Notes: generated by a model from the letters alone, not told the origin. DNA of 64,000 bases from Vulcanisaeta thermophila (GCF_001748385.1 NZ_BCLI01000001.1:723177-787176), one strand, 5' to 3'; positions 8,547 through 17,763 are shown, counted from the first letter of the stretch. Program-made: numbers and translations.

Positions 8547-9553
8547 GACCTGCTCACCCTGGCCAGGGTGTTTATGTAGTCCCAAATACCATCATTGAGG
8601 TTCGCCATAACCATCTCAACGCCATCTCTTGGGTCCCTGACCACACCGGCTATGTAGAGGGCGAAGGCGGCGTTGGCGGTTATGAAGTCCCTGGCAGCCT
8701 TGTCAAGCCCGGTAACGGCCCTCCTAAACCTTTCAACACTCTCCGCGGGGCTTGAAACCCTCACGTCATCCACCCTGTGCATTCCCAGGCCCAGGTCCCT
8801 GGGCTCTATGTGGTACTTCTCCACGTTGCCCCTCCTGACCTCCATGACCTGGGTCCTACCGAATACCGAGACCTCGTCGATTCCTGGTTCGCCGTGAACT
8901 ATGACCAGGTGCTCGAACCCCAGCATTTCCGCTGCCTCCGCAATCTTACCCATGAAGACCCCGTCTGAGACGCCCAGTAGTTGCCTCGTTATTAATGCGG
9001 GGTTCGCCAACGGGCCCACTAGGTTGAATATTGTCCTAACCCCCAGCTTCCTCCTAACGGGCATCACGTTCTTCATAGCTGGGTGGTAGGCTGGGGCGAA
9101 GGCGAAGGTGAATTTGTGGTTCATAGCCATGTAGGCGGCCCTCTCGGGTGGTATGTTTATGTTGAAGCCCAGGGCCTCTAGGAAGTCCGCACTGCCCGAT
9201 GTTGATGATACGCTCCTGTTCCCGTGCTTAACAACCCTGGCCCCCAGGTACGCGGCCACCAGGGCCGCTGCCGTGGATACGTTCATTGTGCCGAAGCCAT
9301 CGCCGCCCGTCCCAGCCGTGTCTATGAAGGAGCCCCTTAATTCATCACTTATGGGTATCCTAACGCAGTGATCCCTTAGGGCCTTTGCGAAGCCTGCTAT
9401 CTCCGTTGATACCTCGCCCCTGACCCTCAGGCCCATGAGTATCGCCGCCGCTATGGCCTCGTCAACCCCCTGGAGCATGGACTTGGCTATCTCATAAGCC
9501 TCGTGGAACTCCAGGTTTAGTCCCCTGGCTATTCTCTCCAGGTACTCCCTCAT
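8543..9553 (-). CDS. trpD: Anthranilate phosphoribosyltransferase
   Basis: Transfers phosphoribose from PRPP to anthranilate. The 336-residue protein carries the PRPP-binding DTAGTGGDGFGTMNVST motif (about 78-94), KHGNRSVSSTSGSAD (about 110) and the GxxNPxxLxxQ-like region around LVGPLANPALITRQLLG. Its ATG at 9553 directly abuts the trpB stop at 9554-9556. The N-terminal helical domain (about 1-65) is complete, so the gene looks intact. Third gene of the trp operon. Confidence 0.93.
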   Translation of the reverse strand: MREYLERIARGLNLEFHEAYEIAKSMLQGVDEAIAAAILMGLRVRGEVSTEIAGFAKALRDHCVRIPISDELRGSFIDTAGTGGDGFGTMNVSTAAALVAAYLGARVVKHGNRSVSSTSGSADFLEALGFNINIPPERAAYMAMNHKFTFAFAPAYHPAMKNVMPVRRKLGVRTIFNLVGPLANPALITRQLLGVSDGVFMGKIAEAAEMLGFEHLVIVHGEPGIDEVSVFGRTQVMEVRRGNVEKYHIEPRDLGLGMHRVDDVRVSSPAESVERFRRAVTGLDKAARDFITANAAFALYIAGVVRDPRDGVEMVMANLNDGIWDYINTLARVSRS

Positions 9554-10798
9554 TCAGACCACCTCGTGCTCGTAGGCGTCTGGGTCCAGGAGCCCGTGGC
9601 CCGACAGGTTGAATACTATGACCGAGCCCTTGGGCATCCTCCTGGCCTCGTCAATCACGGCCTTGATAGCGTGGGCTGACTCGGGGGCTGGTATTATGCC
9701 CTCAGTCCTCGCGAAGAGCCTGGCTGCCCTGAGGACCTCCTCCTGCTCGTAAGCCCTGGTCTCCACGTAACCCTCCTTAATCAGTAATGATAGGCTTGGC
9801 GCCGCCCCGTGGTACCTAAGCCCAGCTGCGTGGGTTGGTGGTGGTACGTAGTCGTGGCCCAGGGTCAACATCTTGATCATCGGTAGTAAACCCCCTGTGT
9901 CTGGGAAGTCGTATGTGTACCTGCCCTTGGTTAGTTTGGGCGCCGCCGTGGATTCCACGGCCAGGAACCTCGTCTTTTCGAAACCCTCCCCCCTGAGTTT
10001 CATTCCCATCATTGGGAAACTGAAACCGCTGAAGTTCGAGCCACCACCAACACAGCCCACCACTAGGTCGGGCTCCTCTGGGAGTTGTTGGAGTACCTCC
10101 TGACCGATCACGGTTTGGTGAAGCACCACGAAGCCCAGGACACTCCCTGGTATGTACTTCCTACCCTCACCCATTAGCGTGAACTCTATGGCCTCAGTAA
10201 TCGCAAGCCCAAGGCTCCCTGGGTGGTCCGGCCTTGACCTCAGGGCCTCAATACCGTACTTAGTAACCTCACTGGGGCTTGGGTACACATCCGCCCCGTA
10301 AACCCTCATGAATAGGACCCTCTGTTTCTTATTCATGTATGAGTTCCTGGTCATGAAGATCGTGGCCTTAACCCCAAGCAGCGCGGCGGCTAGCGAGACC
10401 GCCAGGCCCCACTGCCCAGCGCCCGTCTCGGTAACCACCTCCTTGGCGCCATCCCTAATCGCGTAGTAAACCTGTGGGATTGCCGTGTTAAGTTTGTGTG
10501 ATCCAGTGGGTAGTGCGCCCTCGAACTTATAGTAAATCCTAACGCCATTGCCCAGGGCCCTCTCCAGCCCCACAGCTTCCCTGAGGGGTGTGGGTCTACC
10601 CATCCTTGCATAGAGCTCCCTGACCTCCTCTGGTATGGGTACGTACCTCAACGCCGTGAACTCCTGATCCAACAACTCACTGGGCATTATCCTCATGAGT
10701 AGGGCAATCCTGGAATCGCCCTCGTAGGGATCAATGGGTGGTGGTAGTGGTTTTGGTAGGTCCACGTTTATGTTGTACCAGTAGTGGGGCACGTTCAT
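9554..10798 (-). CDS. trpB: Tryptophan synthase beta chain, TrpB2 type
   Basis: Joins indole and serine to tryptophan using PLP. The 414-residue protein has the PLP lysine in [10 protein letters not shown], the TETGAGQWG substrate loop, and the phosphate-binding CVGGGSNF. The GSHK form, the N-terminal extension with several prolines and the length point to the TrpB2 class rather than bacterial TrpB1 (GAHK, about 395 residues). Start is ATG 10798, overlapping the trpA stop by ATGA; an upstream ATG at 10819 would lie deeper in trpA. No TrpB1 is present in the window, so this copy seems to work with the adjacent TrpA. TrpB2 enzymes elsewhere often act alone or with atypical TrpA. Confidence 0.9.
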   Translation of the reverse strand: MNVPHYWYNINVDLPKPLPPPIDPYEGDSRIALLMRIMPSELLDQEFTALRYVPIPEEVRELYARMGRPTPLREAVGLERALGNGVRIYYKFEGALPTGSHKLNTAIPQVYYAIRDGAKEVVTETGAGQWGLAVSLAAALLGVKATIFMTRNSYMNKKQRVLFMRVYGADVYPSPSEVTKYGIEALRSRPDHPGSLGLAITEAIEFTLMGEGRKYIPGSVLGFVVLHQTVIGQEVLQQLPEEPDLVVGCVGGGSNFSGFSFPMMGMKLRGEGFEKTRFLAVESTAAPKLTKGRYTYDFPDTGGLLPMIKMLTLGHDYVPPPTHAAGLRYHGAAPSLSLLIKEGYVETRAYEQEEVLRAARLFARTEGIIPAPESAHAIKAVIDEARRMPKGSVIVFNLSGHGLLDPDAYEHEVV

Positions 10799-11514
10799 TG
10801 AAGCCCACCCCTGAGCCACTTCAGGAACTCACCGCACCTCTCCTGGTCGTGTATTTTATCCAGGAGTGCCGTGCCCACCACAACCGCGTCAGCCCCGGCG
10901 TTTATGACGACCCTAACCATGTCGGGGTTATTTATTGCGAAGCCAGCCACGAGAAATACGTCGCCAATGAGCCTCCTAACCTCCCTCACATTACGCTCTA
11001 TGTAGAGCGGTAACCTAATGCCAGTGGCTGCGTAGAGACCCAGGTATATGAAGAGTGGGTCGTACTTAACGAGCCTCGTTATTATCCTATGCGGTGTGTT
11101 GCTGGATATGAAGAATGAGGGCATGAGCCCATAACTCCTCATGACCTTTACGTACTCATCAACCAGGTCCAGGTATTCGAATATCAGGTCTGGGAATAGT
11201 ACGGAAACAGCATTGACCTCCTGGGCCACCTGGGCAACCATGGGTAGTTTATCCACGTAATCCTCAACATAACCCATGAGTATCGTGGGCACCTCACCAT
11301 ACCCACCCACCATGACTGCCTCGAGGCCCTTCATGGATGATTGGAAGTGTGTCCTCCTGATGGCCGGCCCATCATACTTGGGATTGACCGTGGGTATGCC
11401 AACCTCCAGGAAGTCTGAGTGCTTAACCAAGCACTCAACAACCCTTGGGAAGGATTCTTTATCTGGGTATGTGGCTGTTATGTACGTGCCGAGGCCCGGT
11501 TTCCTTATACCCAT
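10795..11514 (-). CDS. trpA: Tryptophan synthase alpha chain (short archaeal form)
   Basis: Cleaves indole-3-glycerol phosphate to indole and glyceraldehyde 3-phosphate. The 239-residue protein is shorter than bacterial TrpA (about 268). The catalytic Glu lies in FLEVGIP (about 37) and the Asp in KYDGPAIRR; the phosphate-binding end reads [13 protein letters not shown]. First gene of the minus-strand trp operon, diverging from trpC. A minus-strand TATA candidate overlaps the palindrome TAAAGCTTTA (11560-11569), which would leave a short leader of about 20 bases before ATG 11514. The short alpha chain paired with TrpB2 is typical of crenarchaea such as Sulfolobus. Confidence 0.9.
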   Translation of the reverse strand: MGIRKPGLGTYITATYPDKESFPRVVECLVKHSDFLEVGIPTVNPKYDGPAIRRTHFQSSMKGLEAVMVGGYGEVPTILMGYVEDYVDKLPMVAQVAQEVNAVSVLFPDLIFEYLDLVDEYVKVMRSYGLMPSFFISSNTPHRIITRLVKYDPLFIYLGLYAATGIRLPLYIERNVREVRRLIGDVFLVAGFAINNPDMVRVVINAGADAVVVGTALLDKIHDQERCGEFLKWLRGGLQ

Positions 11515-11660
11515 TGGGGCATGTCCACACCCACCAGGGCTTGGTTTGGTTGTGGGTTTTAAAGCTTTATGCTCTATGTATTCCTTGATCGTGAGTATTT
11601 AATCATTGCCATGGATTAAATAAGGTAAATACTTATATAATGAGCTGGGGAGGACCCACA
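11515..11660. promoter_or_regulatory. Divergent trpA/trpC control region with 8-bp dyad
   Basis: Between trpA and trpC lies a perfect inverted repeat, ATTTAATC (11597-11604) and GATTAAAT (11614-11621), with a 9-base spacer. It sits 11 bp before the trpC TATA box CTTATATAA (11632-11640). A second palindrome, TAAAGCTTTA (11560-11569), overlaps the likely trpA TATA box. The trpC TATA centre is 25 bp before ATG 11661. The dyad is placed to bind a regulator that could act on both directions; which protein binds is unknown. Confidence 0.55.
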
Positions 11661-12407
11661 ATGCAGGACTTCCTGAGTCACATTGGGGAGTTGACGAGGA
11701 TGAGGATTAATGCCCTGAGGGGCGGTTTCAGGGCGCCAAGCCTTAGGAGGGCCATTGAGGGTAGGAATGCCGAGGGGTTCCTGGCATTGATAGGTGAGTA
11801 TAAGAGGGCGAGCCCCAGCGGTGTTATTCAATTAAATATTGACCCCTGGACCTACTTCTCAAGGCTCAGGGATTACGTGGCGGGCTTCAGCGTGCTTGTG
11901 GAGCCCATTTACTTCCTGGGAAGCCCACACCTGGTTAGTATTGCGGTATCCTTCGGTAAGCCCGTGCTTTATAAGGACTTCGTGATATCCAGGGAGCAGG
12001 TTAATGAGGCCTCGGGCCTCGGCGCCAGCGCGGTTCTCCTAATAACCAGGTTGTTGGGTGAGGGGATTGGGGAATTCATTGATTATAGTAGGAGGCAGGG
12101 GCTGGAGCCCCTGGTCGAGGTAGATAATCTCGAGGATGCCCTCAGGGTTTTGGATTTGGATAGGAATGTGATGCTGGGTATTAACTCCAGGGACTTAGGC
12201 AACCTCTCGGTGTCCATTGCGAGGGCTGTGGAGATAATTAGGGGTGTTAGGTCCAGGGCTGATTTGATAATTGCCGAGAGCGGTGTTAATGGCGTCAGGG
12301 AGGCCCTTGAGCTTGCCAGGGCCGGTGCCAACGCGGTACTCGTGGGCACGGCATTGATGAAAAAGCCTGAACTCGCGGTGGAATTAAGCGGTGTTAGGCT
12401 TGCTTAG
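11661..12407 (+). CDS. trpC: Indole-3-glycerol phosphate synthase
   Basis: Closes the indole ring of CdRP to give indole-3-glycerol phosphate. It has the catalytic KRASPS motif (about 46-51), PVLYKDFV (catalytic Lys near 104), LGINSRDLG and the phosphate-binding AESGV and AVLVGTALM. Start is taken at ATG 11661, 25 bp from the TATA centre, giving 248 residues; the ATG at 11640 lies inside the TATA box and cannot be in a leaderless mRNA. It is transcribed away from trpABDFEG, so all seven trp functions lie in one locus. Its end overlaps the convergent next gene by four bases. Confidence 0.94.
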   Translation: MQDFLSHIGELTRMRINALRGGFRAPSLRRAIEGRNAEGFLALIGEYKRASPSGVIQLNIDPWTYFSRLRDYVAGFSVLVEPIYFLGSPHLVSIAVSFGKPVLYKDFVISREQVNEASGLGASAVLLITRLLGEGIGEFIDYSRRQGLEPLVEVDNLEDALRVLDLDRNVMLGINSRDLGNLSVSIARAVEIIRGVRSRADLIIAESGVNGVREALELARAGANAVLVGTALMKKPELAVELSGVRLA

Positions 12408-12940
12408 AGTATTTCCGCATCATTATAGGTAAGCTTTGCGAGGGTTGAATTACTCCTAAGCCAGTCCATGTCCTCAATGCCCATCACCCTAAGGACTGCA
12501 CCAAGCATTGCAGTCACTACATCGTTCCTACCCACCCTACCATACCTGCTGGTGTTTACGTAAATAACACGCTTACCTGCCCCTGAAACCTTCATGGCTA
12601 TATCCCTACTCGGTGCATTTATTATTACGTACTTCCTGGCACTCATAACCTCATCCGCATGTGTGTCAAGTAGCCTGTGGTCAGTCACCACAACCACGTC
12701 GGGCTCCTTAATGGGGCCCCTACCATGTGCCTTTGAGTCCAGGATCCTCATGTGCACCTTAGCAATGGTTTCCCTCCTCTCGGGATCGTACTCTGGGTAT
12801 ACCATCACGTAGAACCCCTGCTTTATGAGGTACTGTGCCAGGGATTCCACGGTTTTTAATAACTCATCCCCGCTCCGCCCGTAGAAGATAATTCCACTTA
12901 TCTCCGGCATATTTACGAACATTATTACTTCATCCCACAT
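12404..12940 (-). CDS. Orphan 2-oxoacid:ferredoxin oxidoreductase gamma-like subunit
   Basis: A 178-residue protein resembling the gamma (catalytic-domain) subunit of pyruvate/2-oxoacid:ferredoxin oxidoreductases: GIIFYGRSGDE near the start (canonical GRGGQG, here degraded), YPEYDPERRE, EPDVVVVTD, YVIINAP and NDVVTAMLGAVLRVMG. No alpha, beta or delta subunit is nearby, and the GRGGQG loop is altered. It sits between the trp operon and aroA, so a link to an aromatic 2-oxoacid such as indolepyruvate is possible but unsupported by sequence. TATA TTATAAATAC at about 12967-12976 suits ATG 12940; M11 is an alternative start. Confidence 0.72.
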   Translation of the reverse strand: MWDEVIMFVNMPEISGIIFYGRSGDELLKTVESLAQYLIKQGFYVMVYPEYDPERRETIAKVHMRILDSKAHGRGPIKEPDVVVVTDHRLLDTHADEVMSARKYVIINAPSRDIAMKVSGAGKRVIYVNTSRYGRVGRNDVVTAMLGAVLRVMGIEDMDWLRSNSTLAKLTYNDAEIL

Positions 12941-13008
12941 AAAAGGTTTTGTATTAATTCTAAAGTATTTATAATGATTGAATTAGGCAATGGGAGAATT
13001 ATCAATCA

Positions 13009-14301
13009 TTAATTGGTTAATTCAATCCGCGCCCCAAGCTCCTGTAAGTCCCAGGGGAATGTGGTCCAGGATTTTAGGACATCCTCCCAATTAACCACGG
13101 TGATGGGCTCCCTGGATGCCAACCCGGCTATTGTGGCCATCATCACAATCCTATGATCACCCTGCGAACCCACCTCGCATCCTCCCCTGAACTCACCAAC
13201 ACCATTTATCTCTAAAACACCAACCTCCTCATTAACACTCACATTGGCACCCACGCACTTGAGCACCTGCGCCATGGACCTAAGCCTATTGCTCTCCTTA
13301 TGGGCTAGGTGCTCGATCCCTGTGATTCTAGAGGTTCCGCGGGCCCTCGCCATGAGTAGTGCCAGTGGCATGGCTATGTCTGGGGAGTCCGAGAGATCCA
13401 CAGAGACTGATTTCAACTCGCTCGTCCTAGAGCCCAGGACTAGGACCTTATCACCATGCTCCAGGAATTCCACACCCATCTCCCTAGCGTAATTAATGAA
13501 TGAGTACTCACCCTCCACCGCGTACTCCCTCGATAACCCATTGATTTCCAGGTCAAACCCTAGCAGTACCGCTAGTACCATGTAGAATGCCGCCAATGCG
13601 TAATCCCCTGGGATCACTATCTCCGTGCTTGGCGGCCTGAATTCCTGGGCTCCGTTTATGAATACGGTGTTTCCGTTAATCTCCACATTAATGCCGAATT
13701 CCCTCAGGACCTTGGCCGTGGCGTCTATGTAGGGTTTTGACTTAATGGGCGGCCTTATGCTTATTTCAATTCCCCCAGTGGTGAGTGGTGCCAGGTACAT
13801 CAGGGATGAAATGAACTGGGAACTCACGGAACCACTAAGCGAAACATAACCACCACTTAACTCCCCACCCCTCACCCTAACCACACCGCCAACACTCTCA
13901 ACATCAACGCCCAAACCCCTCAGTGCCGTTATTAGGGGTTCCATGGGCCTCGTGGTCAGTGAGCCCCTGGGTATTAGGTAGGTCATGCCCTTAATTCCCG
14001 AGTAAACCCCAGTGAGGGTTCTCAGGGTGAATCCACTCTCGCCAACGTCCACCACCCTCAGGGGCTCCGCATCAATTGCCCTCCTAACCCTTACCAGGTC
14101 CCTTCTTATTTCCAGGTCGCTTATGGGTTTTATGCCGTTTACCATGGCCCAGGTGTCCGAGCCCCAATTCAACCCCTTAATTGTTACCCAGGACTTGGAA
14201 AGCCCCGATGCCAGTAGGTACCTCAGGGTGAATGCCTTGGATGGTGGCGCCTTAATCTCCCTCCTCCTAAGTTCAAAGCCCCTTGTAACCAGCTTACCCA
14301 T
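13009..14301 (-). CDS. aroA: 5-enolpyruvylshikimate-3-phosphate synthase
   Basis: Transfers enolpyruvyl from PEP to shikimate 3-phosphate, step six of the shikimate pathway. The 430-residue protein has the N-terminal KAPPSKAF loop, a GESGFTLR version of the NSGT/LR motif, SGSVSSQF, DLSDSPDIAMPLA (catalytic Asp) and GDHRIVMMA near the end. The two globular halves are complete. It is the last gene of the minus-strand aro cluster, about 80 bases after the transketolase gene. The Gly-Glu-Ser variant where most EPSPS have GN(S/A)GT is unusual but lies in the same loop. Confidence 0.92.
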   Translation of the reverse strand: MGKLVTRGFELRRREIKAPPSKAFTLRYLLASGLSKSWVTIKGLNWGSDTWAMVNGIKPISDLEIRRDLVRVRRAIDAEPLRVVDVGESGFTLRTLTGVYSGIKGMTYLIPRGSLTTRPMEPLITALRGLGVDVESVGGVVRVRGGELSGGYVSLSGSVSSQFISSLMYLAPLTTGGIEISIRPPIKSKPYIDATAKVLREFGINVEINGNTVFINGAQEFRPPSTEIVIPGDYALAAFYMVLAVLLGFDLEINGLSREYAVEGEYSFINYAREMGVEFLEHGDKVLVLGSRTSELKSVSVDLSDSPDIAMPLALLMARARGTSRITGIEHLAHKESNRLRSMAQVLKCVGANVSVNEEVGVLEINGVGEFRGGCEVGSQGDHRIVMMATIAGLASREPITVVNWEDVLKSWTTFPWDLQELGARIELTN

Positions 14302-14382
14302 TCATGCGCACTTGCCCCTTGGGTTCATAAGGTTTGTGCCACCATGACTTCCAAAATACATAGGTCCATTTCCCAGGATGCT

Positions 14383-16146
14383 TTAGACGTAGTTCCTAAG
14401 GAGTTTGAGGGCCTCGTTGGTTATGGCCTCCTCGTCAAGCCCATAGAACCTTATCAACTCATCCTCACCCCTGCCCCAGTGACCATACGAATCAACCCCC
14501 AAAACCCTAACCCTAGACAGCCCACTCACTATCTCGGCAATTGCAGACCCAAGACCACCCCTTGGTGAGTGCTCCTCAACCACGAGTATGCTCCCAAAGC
14601 CCTGGGCTATCTTGGTCACCTCGTACTCGTTGAGGGGCTTTATTGTGGGTACGTTGTAAACGGCCGCGCTTATACCCATACTCCTCAGGTTCTGGGCGGC
14701 GTTGACTGCGTGGTACAGCACTGGGCCGTGACCCATTATGGCTATGTCCGAACCATCCAGTATTGGGTAAACCTCGCCGATCCTGAACTGGTAGTCCAGG
14801 TCCATGGTTATTGGCGGGCTGTAGTCACGGCCGATCCTAACGTAGACGGGGCCCCTGTACTCCACAATCCTGGGTATTATCCTCTCCACATCCCAGGCAT
14901 CCGCCGGTGCCACCACCACGAAGTTGCTTAGGCTCCTCATTAGGGCTATGTCCTCCAGGGCCTGGTGGCTCGGTCCATCCGCGAAGTCGCTAAGTCCTGC
15001 GTGGGTTGCCACTAGCTTCACATTTAGGTTCATCCTGCCTATGGAATTCCTAATTTGCTCAAACCCCCTCATCATGAACATGGCGTACGCCGTGACCACG
15101 GGTATGAGGCCGCCAATGGCTAGGCCTGCGGCTACTCCTATCAGGTCCTGCTCCGAAATCCCCACATTGAAGTACCTACTTGGGAATCTCTCCCCGAAGT
15201 ACCTGGCCCTCGTGGACTCACCCACGTCTGCTGTGACCACCACCAGGTTCTCAATCTCCTCACCAAGCCTTGCCAGGGTTAGTCCAAGGGCCTCCCTCAT
15301 GGAGAATTGGGGCCTTGGTGGTGCATTGAGGGTTTGCTTATGGCTATTCTCCAACTGCCTAATCCCCCTACCCCTGATGGTGCTTAGGAATATTGCAATG
15401 GGTCCCCCAATCTCTAGGGCCTTCGTGAGCAGGGCCATGATCTCCTCATAATCATGCCCATTCCCCGTGAGTACCCTCCACCCCATGGCTTCGAAGACCC
15501 TCACGTAGTTGATGGGCTTTATGCTTGATGTAGGCCCATCCAGTTGGAATCCGTTTAGGCTTATTATTGCTATGAGGTTCCTCAATCCGTACTTAACCGC
15601 CGTTGCCGCAGCCTCCAGTGTCTGGCCCTCATTCAATTCACCATCCCCCATCAACACGTAGACAAAACCATCCTCGCAACCCATGAGCCTATTCCTAAGG
15701 GCCAACCCAACACCCATGCTTAGGCCCTGCCCGAGGGACCCGGTGGTTGCGTCTATGAAGGGTATGTCCATGTTATCCGCGTGCGTTGATATCCTGGAGT
15801 CCAGTTGATTCACTGTGAGGAGTTCGTTGGGTTTGAAGTAGCCCATTACGGCGAGTATTGCGTATAACGCCGGGGCCACGTGCCCTATACTCAGTATGAA
15901 CCAGTCCCTGCATTTCCCGCTCCTCCTCAATATCCTCACTAGGACGTTGAGTATGTCCAGGGATGCGAGTGATGAGCCCAGGTGTACGTATGGGAATTCC
16001 CTATCCATGTTTAGGAGTATGTTCACCGCAGCCTCCCTATCCCTGAGGAGCTCATTAATTCTACTTCTCAACCTCAGGAGTTCCTCCCTTACCATTGGAA
16101 TTGGTATTCCATACGCCACTGCGTAAGCCATGCCCTTTATAAGCAT
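14383..16146 (-). CDS. tkt: Transketolase (single-chain)
   Basis: Makes or interconverts erythrose 4-phosphate, a precursor of DAHP. The 587-residue protein joins the TPP-binding half (GDGELNEGQTLEAAA; DATTGSLGQGLSMGVG) and the pyrimidine half (GISEQDLIGVAAGLA, THAGLSDFADGPSHQ) in one chain; many archaea encode them as two genes. Shorter than bacterial transketolase (about 660), it has the archaeal size when fused. The start is unsettled: a TATA-like GCTTATAAAG overlaps ATG 16146, so ATG 16131, GTG 16119 or ATG 16095 may be used. Its place inside the shikimate cluster strongly suggests a role in feeding aromatic synthesis. Confidence 0.9.
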   Translation of the reverse strand: MLIKGMAYAVAYGIPIPMVREELLRLRSRINELLRDREAAVNILLNMDREFPYVHLGSSLASLDILNVLVRILRRSGKCRDWFILSIGHVAPALYAILAVMGYFKPNELLTVNQLDSRISTHADNMDIPFIDATTGSLGQGLSMGVGLALRNRLMGCEDGFVYVLMGDGELNEGQTLEAAATAVKYGLRNLIAIISLNGFQLDGPTSSIKPINYVRVFEAMGWRVLTGNGHDYEEIMALLTKALEIGGPIAIFLSTIRGRGIRQLENSHKQTLNAPPRPQFSMREALGLTLARLGEEIENLVVVTADVGESTRARYFGERFPSRYFNVGISEQDLIGVAAGLAIGGLIPVVTAYAMFMMRGFEQIRNSIGRMNLNVKLVATHAGLSDFADGPSHQALEDIALMRSLSNFVVVAPADAWDVERIIPRIVEYRGPVYVRIGRDYSPPITMDLDYQFRIGEVYPILDGSDIAIMGHGPVLYHAVNAAQNLRSMGISAAVYNVPTIKPLNEYEVTKIAQGFGSILVVEEHSPRGGLGSAIAEIVSGLSRVRVLGVDSYGHWGRGEDELIRFYGLDEEAITNEALKLLRNYV

Positions 16147-16196
16147 TACCTTCAGCTATATTACCTATTTACATGGGGTTGGGGGCTAAATACTCC

Positions 16197-17012
16197 CTAC
16201 ACCGTGAACCTAACATCCACAAACCCACTCGTTAGGTAATAACCAAACCTGGAACTCACGAAGTCCAGGAATGGCCCCTCCTCCTCACGCTTAAACACCG
16301 CGAAGATGGCTGGACCATTACCACTAACCCCACTGGCCACCGCGCCCATGGAAATGGCCCTACCAATGACCTCCAGGGCATCCCAGTAGCCCAGGGACTC
16401 GGCCACCAACACCCCATTCAATGTGGCTGCCCTCCACACATCCCTAAGGGCAATGCTAAACAACTCCCTATAAACACCACCCAATGCCCTGAGCCTGTCA
16501 AGATTTGCAAGCCTCTTACCCGACCTAAAGCCCGTCAGAACAACCACATACTCATCACCAAGCCTAAACTGCTTAATAACCCTCATGGACCCATTGTCCG
16601 TCAGGACACCACCACATAGTATACTGGCGCTGGCGTCGTCGAAGGCGCCCGTTATTGAGGACCCATGGGCCTTCGTGGCCTCTGCGGCGACCCTCGCGGC
16701 ATCCACGGGGCTTAGACCCAGCCCTAGGTAATTACTTAATGCGTAAACCACGCCCGTGGCCACGGCGCTATTGCTCTTCAAGCCACTACCACTGGGTACC
16801 TCACTATCCACGGTGATGCATAAATCACTGGGTGGCTCAAAACCCAGTTTATTCCTTGTGTAATTAATTATGAAGTTGATGAAGTCGTTGGTGGGGCATG
16901 GGCCTCCCCTTTCAATTTTAACGGTAACCCTCAGGTTTATTGCCATGGCTCCGCCCAGCAGTGCCGGTACTGCATTTATTACTGAGATTCCGCCGTACGT
17001 TGTGAACTCCAT
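16197..17012 (-). CDS. aroK: Archaeal shikimate kinase (GHMP family)
   Basis: Phosphorylates shikimate at the 3-OH. Archaea use a GHMP-superfamily enzyme unrelated to bacterial AroK. The 271-residue protein shows the ATP-binding PSGSGLKSNSAV motif (about 92-103), GAFDDASASI, and the C-terminal GVSGNGPAIFAV. Context in the aro cluster separates it from homoserine or mevalonate kinases of the same family. Start is ATG 17012; it shares a 43-bp AT-rich divergent promoter with aroD. Confidence 0.9.
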   Translation of the reverse strand: MEFTTYGGISVINAVPALLGGAMAINLRVTVKIERGGPCPTNDFINFIINYTRNKLGFEPPSDLCITVDSEVPSGSGLKSNSAVATGVVYALSNYLGLGLSPVDAARVAAEATKAHGSSITGAFDDASASILCGGVLTDNGSMRVIKQFRLGDEYVVVLTGFRSGKRLANLDRLRALGGVYRELFSIALRDVWRAATLNGVLVAESLGYWDALEVIGRAISMGAVASGVSGNGPAIFAVFKREEEGPFLDFVSSRFGYYLTSGFVDVRFTV

Positions 17013-17055
17013 ACCCTATAAAATAATTAAAAATCCATTAATAAATTATCTAGTA
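17013..17055. promoter_or_regulatory. 43-bp divergent aroK/aroD promoter
   Basis: Only 43 AT-rich bases separate the two start codons. The central ATAATTAAAAAT (about 17023-17034) lies roughly 25 bp from aroD ATG 17056 on one side and about 20 bp from aroK ATG 17012 on the other, so a single AT-rich core may seat the preinitiation complex in either direction, making transcription mutually exclusive. This is inferred from spacing. Confidence 0.5.
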
Positions 17056-17736
17056 ATGATGCCATGGAAGCAACTACTGAGTAGGAAACCACTGCTGGTC
17101 TGTGCGTACCCAGTTACGAGCCTCTCTACACCCCCTGTACCCAGTGGTTGTGAGGCTGTGGAGTTGAGGCTTGATTACCTGGATGGTTTGGAGTCCAGGA
17201 TTGAGGGCGTTAAGGAATTCATAAGGCACATATCCAGTGGGTGCCCAACCATCGTGACCATTAGGGAGCCCAGTGAGGGTGGTGCCCAGTGGGTGAGTGA
17301 GGATGTGAAGTGGGAACTGCTCAGTTTCAGTAAGGGGTTGGGCGCGCTGGTTGATGTGGAGGCTGAGTTGGTAATGAGGGATCCAAGGTTCAGGGGCTTA
17401 GCCAGCGACTCCATAGTCTCCAGGCACGTGTTCAATGAGGGAGTGAGCGTGGTGAACTACCTAAATGGTGATCTTAGGTTAGCCAGGGAGGTTGGCGCAT
17501 TGGTTTACAAGGTGTTCACGGTTAGGGATGAGGACTACCCCGAAATGATGAAGCTATTACTAATGGGCGGTGATGACTTAAACATAGCCGTGATACCCAT
17601 GAGGCCCAGGTTCAGGGCTGCTGCTATGTTCATGGGCACGGCGCTGATGTACTGCTCAGTGGGTCAGGGAACGGCGCCGGGTCAATTGGGTATTGAGGAG
17701 TGCGTGAGGATAAAGGAATTGATTCACAGGCTTTAG
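17056..17736 (+). CDS. aroD: 3-dehydroquinate dehydratase, type I
   Basis: Dehydrates 3-dehydroquinate to 3-dehydroshikimate by a Schiff-base mechanism. The 226-residue protein has ELRLDYL near residue 35, TIREPSEGG, the catalytic His in SRHVFN and the Schiff-base Lys in VYKVFT; the C-terminus reads CSVGQGTAPGQLG. Start at ATG 17056 (or 17059) follows the TATA spacing; the frame is open further upstream inside aroK but that part is antisense to aroK and non-coding. It is the only aro gene on the plus strand here, inserted between aroE and aroK. Confidence 0.9.
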   Translation: MMPWKQLLSRKPLLVCAYPVTSLSTPPVPSGCEAVELRLDYLDGLESRIEGVKEFIRHISSGCPTIVTIREPSEGGAQWVSEDVKWELLSFSKGLGALVDVEAELVMRDPRFRGLASDSIVSRHVFNEGVSVVNYLNGDLRLAREVGALVYKVFTVRDEDYPEMMKLLLMGGDDLNIAVIPMRPRFRAAAMFMGTALMYCSVGQGTAPGQLGIEECVRIKELIHRL

Positions 17737-17763
17737 CCACTCAACGTACAACCTACCAACCAT

